A stretch of 64,000 bases of DNA from Stenotrophomonas sp. Marseille-Q4652. GTDB lineage: Bacteria; Pseudomonadota; Gammaproteobacteria; Xanthomonadales; Xanthomonadaceae. Below the pieces are notes generated by a model. That model was not told the DNA's origin and did not search any database. It saw nothing but the letters and a program-made list of their open reading frames with translations. The translations under genes and the position numbers were made by a program. The stretch spans positions 2,339,001 through 2,403,000 of the forward strand of contig NZ_CAKAKE010000001.1 of the NCBI RefSeq assembly GCF_916618915.1. Reading direction: 5' to 3'. Of this stretch, positions 46,268-54,746 are shown in pieces; within the stretch, counting starts at the first letter, position 1; each line of letters begins with the position of its first letter.

Positions 46268-48169
46268 TCAGGTGCTGTCGCGGCGCAGGCACTGCAGCAG
46301 GTCCTGCATTTCCCCGGACAGCGCGGCCGGCAGTTGTCCGCCCGGCACCGGCGGATAGCCGTCACGCAGTGCGCGCGTGGCGCTGTCCAGCGCACCGTGC
46401 AGCCGGGCCACGCCATCGCTGCCGAACATCGAGCGCGCGGCCTCGACCGCGGCTTCGCCCTCGATGCGCTCCAGCGCCCAGGCCAGCGACAGCACGCGGT
46501 AGGCCAGCCGCTGCGCGGCGGCGATCGCCGGCCACTGGCGCTCTGCCGCCTGGCGTGGCACACGGCCGGCAACCATCGCCGCGTCGTAGGCCTTGGACAG
46601 CGCGAAGCTGCGGTGCATCAGGTCACGCCGCGCCTGCCGCGCCGCACTGCTGGCCGGGGTGCCGGCCGCCAGGTGCGGCAACACCGCCGCCACCGCCGCG
46701 AACAGCCGCTGAAGTTGCCCGGGAATCAGCGCCGCTGCCGCGCGCGGGGCCATCAGCTGGTACACGACCAGCGCCACCGCACAGCCCACTACCGTATCCA
46801 CGCCGCGGGCCAGCACGTAGCTGCCGAGATCGGCCGGGGGATGCCCGCCCGAGGCCAGGGTCAGCGCCGCGGCGGTGATGAACAGCACGGCGATGGCGTA
46901 GTTGCGCACCACCAGCATTTCGACGCAGAACTGCAGCGCCATCACCACCAGCGCCAGCTGCCAGCCATTGGGTCCGCTGGCCAGCACCGCGGCGGCCAGC
47001 AACAGGCCGAACCAGGTGCCGAGCAGGCGCTCGAAACTGCGCTGGAGCATGTTCGTCCAGTCCAGCCCCTGGTACAGCATCAGCACCGCGGCAGCGATCG
47101 CCCAGTAGGCGCGCTCCAGCTCCAGCCACGCGCCAATGCCGCCGGCCACCAGCGCGGCCACGCCCACCCGCGCCACCACCAGGCGCGTGGTCGAGCGCGG
47201 GCGCATGGCCTCGGCCAGCGCCTCGCGCACGCCGGGGTGGCCCAGCGGGGTGGCATCGTGCGGCCGCGCCGGCGGCGGATTGGCGGCCTGCACGGTAAGC
47301 GCGTGCGCGCGGTCACGCAGGTCATCGGGAATCGTCTGGCCGCGGCCACGCAGTTCCATCGCCTCGGCAAACAGCAGGTGCAGTTCGCGGTTGAGTCCAC
47401 GCAGGCGCGCCAGCCGGCTATCCGGGCGCAACGCGGTGGGCTGGAAGCGCACCAGTGCCTGCCAGGCATCGTGCAGGGCCATCGCCGCCTGCTGCCGCGC
47501 CTTGGCCTCGATGCCGCTGTCCTGGGCCTGGATATAGCCCAGCACAGCGCGGCCGGCCGCCGTCACGGCCGCGGTTTCCGGCCCGCGCGGCGCCCACAGC
47601 GCACCGGCCATGTGCACCAGCCACGCGAAGCTGCCCGCAGCCAGTACCAGCGCACCGGCCTGCAGCGGGCCGAACAGCGGCGGCATCGCGCTGCCGGCCG
47701 CGCAAGCCAGCAGGAACAGGTAGGCCCCGGGCGGTGACACCCGCAGCGCGGTGCACAGCCAGGTCGCGACCATCGCGATGGCCGCCACGGTCGGCACGAT
47801 CGCCCACGGCACCGCGGCCACCGCAATGCCGATGCCCACGGCCAGCGCGAAGCCCAGCGCCACCACGGCCAGGTGCACCGCGCGGCTGGCGTACGGGCGA
47901 CCGCTGCCGTACAGCGAAGTGAAGCCACCGATGGCGGCCACCATCCCGGCTGCGACGTCCGTGGCCAGCCAGCCGACGAAGATTGGCAGGCCCATGCAGA
48001 TGCCGGCGCGCAGCGCAAAGCCCAGCCGGCGTGGCGGCAGCGGCCGCAGCACGGTCAGGTTGCGCAACAGGGTCGCGGGCAGCGACGGCGGGGATGACGG
48101 GGACGCCACCGGCAAAGGATACGCCTGCCCCCTGTGGCGCCATGTCGGCACGGAGCTTTCCACCGGCAT
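46268..48169 (-). CDS. FUSC-family inner-membrane protein
   Basis: Protein of 633 residues with two blocks of about five membrane helices separated by a cytoplasmic domain, the YccS/FUSC (fusaric acid resistance-like) plan. Examples: GICMGLPIFVGWLATDVAAG in block 1; YWAIAAAVLMLYQGLDW with RSFERLLGTWFGLLLAAA in block 2. Such proteins are linked to export of aromatic acids, usually with an HlyD-like partner that is absent here. The first 30 residues are low-complexity; a later start is possible. Confidence 0.88.
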   Translation of the reverse strand: MPVESSVPTWRHRGQAYPLPVASPSSPPSLPATLLRNLTVLRPLPPRRLGFALRAGICMGLPIFVGWLATDVAAGMVAAIGGFTSLYGSGRPYASRAVHLAVVALGFALAVGIGIAVAAVPWAIVPTVAAIAMVATWLCTALRVSPPGAYLFLLACAAGSAMPPLFGPLQAGALVLAAGSFAWLVHMAGALWAPRGPETAAVTAAGRAVLGYIQAQDSGIEAKARQQAAMALHDAWQALVRFQPTALRPDSRLARLRGLNRELHLLFAEAMELRGRGQTIPDDLRDRAHALTVQAANPPPARPHDATPLGHPGVREALAEAMRPRSTTRLVVARVGVAALVAGGIGAWLELERAYWAIAAAVLMLYQGLDWTNMLQRSFERLLGTWFGLLLAAAVLASGPNGWQLALVVMALQFCVEMLVVRNYAIAVLFITAAALTLASGGHPPADLGSYVLARGVDTVVGCAVALVVYQLMAPRAAAALIPGQLQRLFAAVAAVLPHLAAGTPASSAARQARRDLMHRSFALSKAYDAAMVAGRVPRQAAERQWPAIAAAQRLAYRVLSLAWALERIEGEAAVEAARSMFGSDGVARLHGALDSATRALRDGYPPVPGGQLPAALSGEMQDLLQCLRRDST

Positions 48170-48258
48170 CGCAAGGCGGCCACGGTCGTTTCACCACCAG
48201 GTCCGTATACCTGTCGGCACGGACGCCGCAGCGAACCCCCACGTAGAGGAGACCACAC

Positions 48259-48753
48259 ATGAGCCAGCATCCGCCGTTGAACACGGTCGCTTCGTTGAAC
48301 CTGCAGCGTTACCTCGGCACCTGGTACGAGATCGCACGCCTGCCGATGCGCCACGAGCCGGAAACCTGCACCGACGTCACCGCCACGTACTCGCTCAACG
48401 ACGAGGGCAGGATCGAGGTCCGCAACCGCTGCATCGACAAGGGCAAGGTGGAGGAATCGGTGGGCGAGGCCAGCCCGATCGATGAAACCAACGCAAGGCT
48501 CGAGGTCACCTTCCTGCCCGAGGGTCTGCGCTGGATCCCGTTCACCAAGGGCGACTACTGGGTGATCCAGGTCGATCCGGCCTACACCGTGGCCCTGGTC
48601 GGCAGCCCGGACCGCAAGTTCCTGTGGCTGCTGGCACGCGAGCCGCAGCTGGACCCGATGGTGAAGCAGCACTACCTCACCCTCGCCAGCCAGCAGGGCT
48701 TCGAGCTGGGCCCGCTGATCCACACCCCGCACACCGGCAGGGCCGCGGCCTGA
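48259..48753 (+). CDS. Lipocalin (Blc-like) without signal peptide
   Basis: Protein of 164 residues. Lipocalin motif 1 is RYLGTWYEIARLPMRHE, motif 2 is in VALVGSPDRKFLWLLAREP, and YWVIQVDPAY lies between. E. coli Blc is an outer-membrane lipoprotein, but this one begins MSQHPPLNTVASLN with no signal or lipobox, so it is predicted to be cytoplasmic. AGGAG precedes the ATG at good spacing, so the start is reliable. Confidence 0.9.
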   Translation: MSQHPPLNTVASLNLQRYLGTWYEIARLPMRHEPETCTDVTATYSLNDEGRIEVRNRCIDKGKVEESVGEASPIDETNARLEVTFLPEGLRWIPFTKGDYWVIQVDPAYTVALVGSPDRKFLWLLAREPQLDPMVKQHYLTLASQQGFELGPLIHTPHTGRAAA

Positions 48754-48889
48754 GCCATGTCCGGCGGCCGCGCCACGCGGTCGCCGGCTATCCACGATGA
48801 ACCGTAACGCCGCCCCACGCGCCCGCGGTTGGCCAAACCGCGGCGGCGGCAGGCATGATGCAGGACTCATGCGTTGTCTGGAGTTGCCG

Positions 48890-49324
48890 ATGATCCGTTC
48901 CCTGCTGCTGGCCTGCCTGCTGCCCGGCATCGCCATCGCGGCCGAACCGGCAACCCCGGACAAGGCGCTGGACCTGAGCGTGCCGCAGGCGCCGATCCGC
49001 TACCTGGCCGACCCTTCCGTGCAGCGCGACCCGCCGGGCACCTTCTACGGCGACCACAGCGGTCGCGGACTGGCCCGCGGCAAGCCCGCCGAAGCCAACG
49101 TCAGCGACGACGGGCTGCAGGTCAATGGCGCGGTGACGGTGGGCGTGGGCTATTCCGAGCGTTACGGCAACAGCAACTTCCAGGCGCTGGACCTGAACCT
49201 CGGCAAGGACTACACCAACGACGAAGGCCGCACCCGCCGTCTCGACCTGCACATCCACGTCAGCCAGGGCGAGGGCCCGGGTCCGTACGGCCCGCCGGGG
49301 ATGCTGCCGCACCCGGGCTGGTAA
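48890..49324 (+). CDS. Small secreted protein, unknown
   Basis: Protein of 144 residues with a cleavable signal (MIRSLLLACLLPGIAIAAEP) and GGAG 6 bp before the ATG. The mature part has RYLADPSVQRDPPGTFYGDH, a beta-rich core (GAVTVGVGYSERYGNSNFQA, LNLGKDY) and a Gly/Pro tail (GPGPYGPPGM). No family recognised; it looks periplasmic or surface associated. The in-frame ATG at 48797 adds non-homologous residues. Confidence 0.75.
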   Translation: MIRSLLLACLLPGIAIAAEPATPDKALDLSVPQAPIRYLADPSVQRDPPGTFYGDHSGRGLARGKPAEANVSDDGLQVNGAVTVGVGYSERYGNSNFQALDLNLGKDYTNDEGRTRRLDLHIHVSQGEGPGPYGPPGMLPHPGW

Positions 49325-49401
49325 GCGCGCGCCGGCCAGGCCCCGTGGGGCGGTAGAATGCGGGCCGGCCCGGACCCCACCCGGCCGCTTCCGGAGTGGC
49401 A

Positions 49402-49875
49402 ATGATCAACAACGACGTACTGCGCAGCATCCGCTACAGCCTCGACCTGAGCGATGCCATGGTGGTGGACACCATCCTGCTGGCCGATCCGGCCTTCGAG
49501 GTCGACCAGGCCGAGGTCCATGACTACCTGCGCAGGGACGAGGAACCGCTGTTCGTGCAGTGCCCGGATGCGGTGCTGGCGCACTTCCTCGACGGCTTGA
49601 TCGTGCACTTCCGTGGCCGCGATGAATCGGCGCCGCCGCGCCCGGTGGAAAAGCGCATCACCAACAACCTGGTGCTGAAGAAGCTGCGCGTGGCCTTCGA
49701 GCTGAAGGACGTGGACATGCATGCGATCTTCGAGAGCGCTGGCTTCCCGCTGTCCAAGCCGGAACTGTCGGCGCTGTTCCGCCAGCCGGGCCACAAGAAC
49801 TACCGCGCCTGCGGCGACCAGCTGCTGCGTGCCTTCCTCAAGGGCCTGGCCCAGCGCCTGCGTCCCACCGCCTGA
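49402..49875 (+). CDS. DUF1456 (YehS-like) protein
   Basis: Protein of 157 residues made of two related halves, each beginning with an N-N-D/L-V-L-(x)-L-R motif (MINNDVLRSIRYSLDLSD and ITNNLVLKKLRVAFELKD), followed by LSKPELSALFRQPGHKNYR. This duplicated helix pattern is DUF1456. Function unknown. ATG 49402 is preferred to the in-frame GTG at 49396, since GGAG lies at proper distance. Confidence 0.9.
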   Translation: MINNDVLRSIRYSLDLSDAMVVDTILLADPAFEVDQAEVHDYLRRDEEPLFVQCPDAVLAHFLDGLIVHFRGRDESAPPRPVEKRITNNLVLKKLRVAFELKDVDMHAIFESAGFPLSKPELSALFRQPGHKNYRACGDQLLRAFLKGLAQRLRPTA

Positions 49876-49929
49876 GCCACTACCGGCGGGCGCTATCATG
49901 GCGCCCTCGTTTTCCAAGGTAAGCGCAAC

Positions 49930-50319
49930 GTGCAGACGATCCTGACCCCCGTCTCCATCGGCGAGCTGGTCGACAAGATCACCATCCTCGAGATCAAGGC
50001 CGAGCGGATCACCGATCCGGACAAGCTGGCCAACGTGCGCACCGAGCTCGACGGCCTGCTGCCGCTGTGGGAGCAGCAGTTCCAGCTGCGTCCGGCGCTT
50101 GGCCCGCTCAAGGACCAGCTCAAGGAAATCAACACCCGCATGTGGGACATCCAGGACGGCCTGCGCGCGCGCGAAGCGGCGCAGACCTTCGATGACCAGT
50201 TCATCGCCCTGGCCCGTGGCGTGTACGGCACCAACGGCGAGCGCGTGGCGGTGAAGAACGAGATCAACCGCCTGGCCGGCTCGTCGCTGGTCGAGGAAAA
50301 GCAGTACCAGGGCGAATAA
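49930..50319 (+). CDS. DUF6165 protein
   Basis: Protein of 129 residues starting at GTG. The sequence ILTPVSIGELVDKITILEIK and FQLRPALGPLKDQLKEINTR, with a long helical middle, is the pattern of DUF6165, small proteins often near LPS or glycosyltransferase genes. No such genes are beside it here. Function unknown. Confidence 0.85.
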   Translation: MQTILTPVSIGELVDKITILEIKAERITDPDKLANVRTELDGLLPLWEQQFQLRPALGPLKDQLKEINTRMWDIQDGLRAREAAQTFDDQFIALARGVYGTNGERVAVKNEINRLAGSSLVEEKQYQGE

Positions 50320-50398
50320 GCGCCCCATCACGGCCGGCTTACATTGCCGGTCGCACCCTGCGCCGGTCCCGACCCGGGACGTCGGACAGGAGGACGCC

Positions 50399-50758
50399 GT
50401 GTCCTACGTCGATGGTTTCGTGCTGGCGGTGCCGCGCGCCAACCGGCAGGCCTTCATCAAGCATGCGCGCTCGCTCGACCCGATCTTCCTCGAGCTGGGC
50501 GCGCTGCGTGTGTGCGAGTGCTGGAGCGATGACGTGCCGCACGGCAAGCAGACCGATTTCTACCGCGCGGTGCAGGCCGGCGAGGACGAGGCCGTGGTGT
50601 TCTCGTGGGTCGAATGGCCGGACAAGGCCACCCGCGATACCGCGATGCAGAAGATGATGGAGGACCCGCGCATGGATCCGGCCAACATGCAGGTGCCGTT
50701 CGACGGCAAGCGCATGATCTTCGGCGGCTTCGAAGCGCTGGTCGACCTGCGCCCCTGA
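50399..50758 (+). CDS. DUF1428 protein
   Basis: Protein of 119 residues with the DUF1428 pattern: SYVDGFVLAVPRANRQAF, the VCECWSDDVPHGKQTDF box, VVFSWVEWPDKATRD and RMIFGGFEAL at the end. It is a dimeric alpha-beta barrel type of unknown function. Start GTG 50399 is preceded by AGGAGG. A terminator hairpin follows. Confidence 0.9.
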   Translation: MSYVDGFVLAVPRANRQAFIKHARSLDPIFLELGALRVCECWSDDVPHGKQTDFYRAVQAGEDEAVVFSWVEWPDKATRDTAMQKMMEDPRMDPANMQVPFDGKRMIFGGFEALVDLRP

Positions 50759-50775
50759 GCGGCCGGCGACGCAAA

Positions 50776-50802
50776 ACAAAAAGGCCAGGCATCTGCCTGG
50801 CC
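50776..50802 (-). terminator. Rho-independent terminator of the small zinc-ribbon gene
   Basis: Perfect 8-bp repeat GGCCAGGC (50783-50790) / GCCTGGCC (50795-50802). On the minus strand it is followed by a T-run (complement of 50776-50782), a classical terminator for the gene ending at 50826. It may also stop the plus-strand DUF1428 transcript. Confidence 0.85.
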
Positions 50803-50825
50803 CGTCGTCTGCGTTGTTTCCGTGC

Positions 50826-50984
50826 TCAGCCGGCGAGATTGCCGGTGGTGTGTTCGCCTGCCTGCAGCGGTACGGTCCTGATCGAAAGGCACTCCGGGCA
50901 AACCCGCTCCAGCACCTTGATGACCGGTTCATATACCGCCTTGCAGCGCATGCACTGGACCTGTCCAGTCGCGTTGGCTTCCAT
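50826..50984 (-). CDS. Small zinc-ribbon-like protein
   Basis: Protein of 52 residues with two CxxC knuckles, QCMRCKA and VCPECLS, 17 residues apart: a likely zinc ribbon. GAGGA lies before ATG 50984; the in-frame ATG at 51011 would give 61 residues. It has its own terminator. Function unknown. Confidence 0.7.
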   Translation of the reverse strand: MEANATGQVQCMRCKAVYEPVIKVLERVCPECLSIRTVPLQAGEHTTGNLAG

Positions 50985-51115
50985 AAGCCATTCCTCTCCC
51001 TTTTCAATCAAGCACCGAATATCGGGGAGTGCGGGGGTGTTTTCAACCCCAAGCCTATGAAAGTCGTGGGTTTTTCCGGGAATTGCCTATTCAGGGCGGT
51101 CGGCCCCCGTCTACT

Positions 51116-51739
51116 TTATTCCGCTGCCGCTTCGCTGGCCGGGGCCTTGGCCGCACTTGAAGCGCCTTCGCGCAGCAGTGGCCACGGATTGAAGGCACCC
51201 GCGTCGCCGTAGATGCCGTAGTGCAGGTGCGTGGGCGTGCCACGCGCATTGCCGCTGTCGCCGACAAAGCCAAGCACGTCACCGGGGCGCACCACGTCGC
51301 CTTCGGACAGCCCCGGTGCCCAGCCTTCCAGATGCGCGTAGTAGTGGCGCTGCCGGGCCGGGCCGATCACCCACACCTGGCGTCCGCCCAGCCCGCCCTC
51401 GCGGATCGAGCTGACGATGCCCAGGGTGGTGGCCCGCACCGGCGTGCCACGCGGGGCGAAGATGTCCACGCCCTCGTGGCGGCGGTCAGTGCCGCGCGGA
51501 CCGCCCCAGGTATCGGCAATCGTCGTTGCACGCACACCCTCCACCGGCACCGGCAGCGCTGTGGGTGCCGGCATCCGCACCAGCTCCCAGCCCACGCGGA
51601 AGCGCTCCGTGAAAGGCTGCTGCCACGACCACCACGCCACGCCACCGAGCAGCAGCACGGTGAACAGCCAGCCCAGCAGCGTGCGCAGCAACGGGGCGTA
51701 GTCGCGCGGCGGGGCCTTCAATGTGTCGGGGGAGACCAT
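51116..51739 (-). CDS. M23 (LytM) peptidase, membrane anchored
   Basis: Protein of 207 residues with one N-terminal membrane helix (TLLGWLFTVLLLGGVAWW) and a periplasmic M23 domain. The zinc ligands are visible: RRHEGVDIFAP (H-x3-D) and HLHYGIYG (HxH), with YYAHLEGW in between. All ligands are present, so it may be an active peptidoglycan endopeptidase rather than a degenerate EnvC/NlpD activator. It has a 5' neighbour of unknown function on the same strand. Confidence 0.9.
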   Translation of the reverse strand: MVSPDTLKAPPRDYAPLLRTLLGWLFTVLLLGGVAWWSWQQPFTERFRVGWELVRMPAPTALPVPVEGVRATTIADTWGGPRGTDRRHEGVDIFAPRGTPVRATTLGIVSSIREGGLGGRQVWVIGPARQRHYYAHLEGWAPGLSEGDVVRPGDVLGFVGDSGNARGTPTHLHYGIYGDAGAFNPWPLLREGASSAAKAPASEAAAE

Positions 51740-51784
51740 GGCCGCAGCTTAGGCAGCGGTCCGTCGGCAGCGCGTGGTCGGGGG

Positions 51785-52450
51785 TCAGTCGCGCGGGGGC
51801 TCACCATCGGCGGCGTGTGCACCCACCGCCATGCCGGCCCCCATGCCCATGCCGCCGCCCATCGCGCCCATGCCACCACCGCCAACCTTGCCGCCCTTTG
51901 CGTCGTCCTTCCCGCCCTTGCCAGCGCCGCCCGCAGGCCGCGTGGGGCCCTGCTGCGGAATGGCCAGGTCGGACGGGATCGGCGCCAGGTCCAGCGCGTG
52001 GCGGATGAAGTCACGCAGCGACACCACCAGCTCATGGGTATGCACCGGGCGGCCCTGGGCCAGCTCGATGGCGGCCCGGGCGGCCAGCCGCACCTGCTCG
52101 TCGGTGCCCAGCAGCAGGATGTCCGAAAGTGCGGCCTCCACTGCGTCGCGGATGCGGCGGGCACGATCGGAACTTTCGCTAGGGGCGTCACTGCCCTCCT
52201 GCAGCGCGCGCAGCTGGCGCAGGTGGGTGGGATTGACGTCGAGGTCGCCGGTGAACGAGCCACCCAGCGTCTTGTAGGCGGCGATCAGCGTGCGCAGGCG
52301 CTCGTTGATCTGGCGGTTCTCGCGCTCGCGGCGCTGCTGCATGGTCTGCATCACCAGCAGGCGGATGCCCACGCCCACCAGGGTGATGACGATGAGACCG
52401 GCCATGGTCGTCAGCACCGCCTGCCACGAACTGAAATCCAGACCCCGCAT
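51785..52450 (-). CDS. Membrane-anchored protein with Gly/Met-rich tail
   Basis: Protein of 221 residues: one N-terminal helix (VLTTMAGLIVITLVGVGIRL), a charged coiled-coil stretch (QQRRERENRQINERLRTLIA), a helical domain (LLLGTDEQVRLAARAAIELA), and a low-complexity tail (GGGGMGAMGGGMGMGAGMA). I have seen such proteins in Xanthomonadaceae annotated only as hypothetical. Its role is unknown. Confidence 0.75.
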   Translation of the reverse strand: MRGLDFSSWQAVLTTMAGLIVITLVGVGIRLLVMQTMQQRRERENRQINERLRTLIAAYKTLGGSFTGDLDVNPTHLRQLRALQEGSDAPSESSDRARRIRDAVEAALSDILLLGTDEQVRLAARAAIELAQGRPVHTHELVVSLRDFIRHALDLAPIPSDLAIPQQGPTRPAGGAGKGGKDDAKGGKVGGGGMGAMGGGMGMGAGMAVGAHAADGEPPRD

Positions 52451-52600
52451 GCATCACCGTCGCGCTCCAAGCCGGCGCCCAATCTGGCGCGGCGACGGCA
52501 GCAGCGCAAGCGCGGGCGCGTGAACCCCGCGCCGCGGATGAATACGTCCGCAGGAACAGCGGCGTTATCGTGCGCCGCGACGGCCCGGAACCAGGAGCGC

Positions 52601-53083
52601 ATGATGATCGCCAGGAACACCATCTGCCTGTGGTACGACAACGCGGCGCTGGAAGCGGCGGAGTTCTACGCCAGCATCTTTCCCGACAGCCACGTCGATG
52701 CGGTGATGCGCGCGCCGGCGGATTTTCCGTCCGGCAGGAAAGGCGACGTGCTGACCGTGCAGTTCACCGTGCTGGGCATTCCCTGCATCGGCCTCAATGG
52801 CGGGCCGGCGTTCCCGCAGACCGAGGCGTTCTCCTTCCAGGTGGCCACCGAGGACCAGGCCGAGACCGACCGCTTCTGGGAGGCGATCGTCGGCAATGGC
52901 GGGCGCGAGAGCGCCTGCGGCTGGTGCAAGGACCGCTGGGGTGTGAACTGGCAGATCACCCCGCGTGTGCTCAGCGAGGCTCTCGCCGTTGCCGACCCGG
53001 ACGTGGCGCGGCGTGCGTTCGAGGCGATGATGACGATGACGAAGATCGACGTCGCCGCGATCGAGGCCGCGCGGCGCGGCTGA
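52601..53083 (+). CDS. VOC-fold protein (PhnB/3-demethylubiquinone MT-like)
   Basis: Protein of 160 residues of the glyoxalase/VOC superfamily. The N-terminus has TICLWYDNAALEAAEFYASI followed by DVLTVQFTVLGIPCIGLNGG, and FSFQVATEDQAETDRFWEAI and CGWCKDRWGVNWQITP are typical of the group misnamed 3-demethylubiquinone-9 methyltransferase. AGGAG lies before ATG 52601. Activity is unknown. Confidence 0.88.
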   Translation: MMIARNTICLWYDNAALEAAEFYASIFPDSHVDAVMRAPADFPSGRKGDVLTVQFTVLGIPCIGLNGGPAFPQTEAFSFQVATEDQAETDRFWEAIVGNGGRESACGWCKDRWGVNWQITPRVLSEALAVADPDVARRAFEAMMTMTKIDVAAIEAARRG

Positions 53084-53093
53084 CGGAAACAAC

Positions 53094-53117
53094 GATGCCG
53101 GGCATGTGCCCGGCATC
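53094..53117. terminator. Bidirectional hairpin between convergent genes
   Basis: Perfect 11-base arms GATGCCGGGCA / TGCCCGGCATC with a 2-base centre sit between the stops at 53083 (+) and 53138 (-). No long U-tract. Confidence 0.55.
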
Positions 53118-53137
53118 AGTCTTGCTGCACCGATGGC

Positions 53138-53620
53138 TCAGCGCAGGTCGACGTTGGCCTGGTGGCCGGCGTAATCCTTCTTCGGATCCACGCCCAGCAT
53201 CAGCTTGATGCCGGCCAGCAGGTTGTTCTCGTTCTCCCAGATCTCGGCGTGGTCGGCGTCCATGCGCAGCAGCACAAGCTTGGGATCGTCCTTGCCGTCG
53301 AACCACGCGGCGATGAAGGGGTTCCACAGGCGGTCGATCACCTCGCGGCGGTTGTCCACGTGCAGCTGGCCGGAAATGCTGGCGAACAGGTCATGGCCCT
53401 TGGAAGAGAACGAGGCGATCACCGGGCGGCCGCTGTCGGCCATGTCCACCAGCGCGTTCGGCTTGCCGGCGAAGAACCACAGCGGGCCGTGGCCATCCTC
53501 GACAATTGCGGTCATCGGCCGGGTGTAGCCGCCTTCGGCGCCGTCGATGCCGAGCATCACGGTGCGATCCGACTCCAGTGCTTTCCAAAGTTTGGCTTCA
53601 AGTTCCTTGGGCGTGGGCAT
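53138..53620 (-). CDS. General-stress FMN-binding split-barrel protein
   Basis: Protein of 160 residues of the pyridoxamine-5'-phosphate-oxidase-like fold (general stress protein 26 type). Matching text: LWFFAGKPNALVDM, PVIASFSSKGHDLFASISGQ, LWNPFIAAWFDGKDDPKLVL. Start ATG 53620 (MPTPKELEAKLWK) is preferred over the longer frame. Relatives bind FMN or F420, but the enzymatic role is open. Confidence 0.88.
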   Translation of the reverse strand: MPTPKELEAKLWKALESDRTVMLGIDGAEGGYTRPMTAIVEDGHGPLWFFAGKPNALVDMADSGRPVIASFSSKGHDLFASISGQLHVDNRREVIDRLWNPFIAAWFDGKDDPKLVLLRMDADHAEIWENENNLLAGIKLMLGVDPKKDYAGHQANVDLR

Positions 53621-53669
53621 TGCGGGCTCCGCTTGGAAAAGAGGACATCCACCCTGCCGTCGCATGCGT

Positions 53670-54011
53670 TCAACAGCGGTGACAAACCCGCGTGATCCGC
53701 TCACCCGGCCACCACGATCCCGGCTGATTCCTCAACCGCCCAAGCGCGGCCTGGCCGCATGGCCCGTGTTCGCGCAGCCACGACAGTACGCCCGCCTCCA
53801 TGCCCTTGAACTTGGGCGCATCGGCCAGGGGCGCGACCAGCAGGCGCGTGGGTTGGTACTGGCGCTTGAGCGCGTGGTACAGGCGCGAGTGGTTGCGCGT
53901 GGTGGTGCACAGGGAGGCACCCTCGCCCAGCCGCACCATGTCCTGTTCGGCCCGCTGCGACAGGTCCGCGTCTGGCTCCAGCATCACCACGTAGAGCGTT
54001 TCGTCAGCCAT
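53670..54011 (-). CDS. Hypothetical protein, C-terminus may be altered
   Basis: Protein of 113 residues. The N-terminal part (TLYVVMLEPDADLSQRAEQD) and ALKRQYQPTRLLVAPLADAP look like a compact alpha/beta domain, with GMEAGVLSWLREHGP after it. The last residues (GSWWPGERITRVCHRC) look less natural. No family recognised. It opens away from the DHFR-like gene. Confidence 0.6.
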   Translation of the reverse strand: MADETLYVVMLEPDADLSQRAEQDMVRLGEGASLCTTTRNHSRLYHALKRQYQPTRLLVAPLADAPKFKGMEAGVLSWLREHGPCGQAALGRLRNQPGSWWPGERITRVCHRC

Positions 54012-54169
54012 GGGCCCAGCTTGTCATCGGCCCGTGCCGGTCCGCGTGAATCGCCGCTCCGCGGCTCCCGGCCGGCGGCTTCGTCACGGCGTCTTGCCGG
54101 CGCGGCATTACCGTTGCCGTTGGCGCCAGCCGGCCGCCGCCCCTCCCGCGAATACCCACGAGAACCGCC

Positions 54170-54745
54170 ATGGGCCAACTCATCATCGAGCAGATCATCA
54201 GTGTCGATGGCTATGCCGCGGACGAGCACGGCGGCATCGATTTCTTCGCCGACGCCAGCTGCCTGACCGAAGCCGATGAAGACCAGCTCGGCCAGCTGCG
54301 CGACGTGGCGGCGATCGTGCTTGGCCGCGTCACCTTCGGCATGTTCGCCGGCTACTGGCCCGACGCCGATCCGGCCATCGAACCAATAGCGCCGGTGCTC
54401 AACTCCCTTCCCAAGTACATGGTTTCCAACACGCTGGAGAGCGCACCGTGGGGCGGTGACGGGACGCAGACCGGGATCCTGCGCGGCGATGGCGTGGACG
54501 CCGTGCGGGCGCTGCGCAGCACGGTGGAAGGCGATGTCATCGTCTGGGGCAGCCTCACCCTGACCGACGCCCTGCTGCGCGCCGGCGAAGTGGACGTGCT
54601 GCGCCTGCGCATCGTGCCGGTGCTGATTGGCCGCGGGCGCCGCTTCGCCCCGGCCGATATCGCCACCACCCCATTGCAGCTGTTCTCGGCGCAGACCTAC
54701 ACCGGGGGCCTGGTGGTGCTGGAGTACGACTGCGGCACGGTCTAG
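54170..54745 (+). CDS. DHFR/RibD C-terminal-family reductase
   Basis: Protein of 191 residues: N-terminal LIIEQIISVDGYAADEHGGI, then AAIVLGRVTFGMFAGYWPD, VVWGSLTLTD-like IVWGSLTLTDALLRAG, and LRLRIVPVLIGRGRRFA. This is the RibD-C/dihydrofolate reductase-like family of YyaP/YwjB type; the substrate is unknown. Its TAG stop (54743-54745) lies in the 6-bp target duplication of the IS481 element that follows, so the gene was left intact by the insertion. Confidence 0.88.
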   Translation: MGQLIIEQIISVDGYAADEHGGIDFFADASCLTEADEDQLGQLRDVAAIVLGRVTFGMFAGYWPDADPAIEPIAPVLNSLPKYMVSNTLESAPWGGDGTQTGILRGDGVDAVRALRSTVEGDVIVWGSLTLTDALLRAGEVDVLRLRIVPVLIGRGRRFAPADIATTPLQLFSAQTYTGGLVVLEYDCGTV

Positions 54746-54746
54746 C

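Noticed and set aside
43820..47737. 1305-residue open frame antisense to the MscS and FUSC genes
   Set aside because: Composition is Gln/His/Arg/Gly-rich shadow sequence; the opposite strand encodes well-supported membrane proteins.
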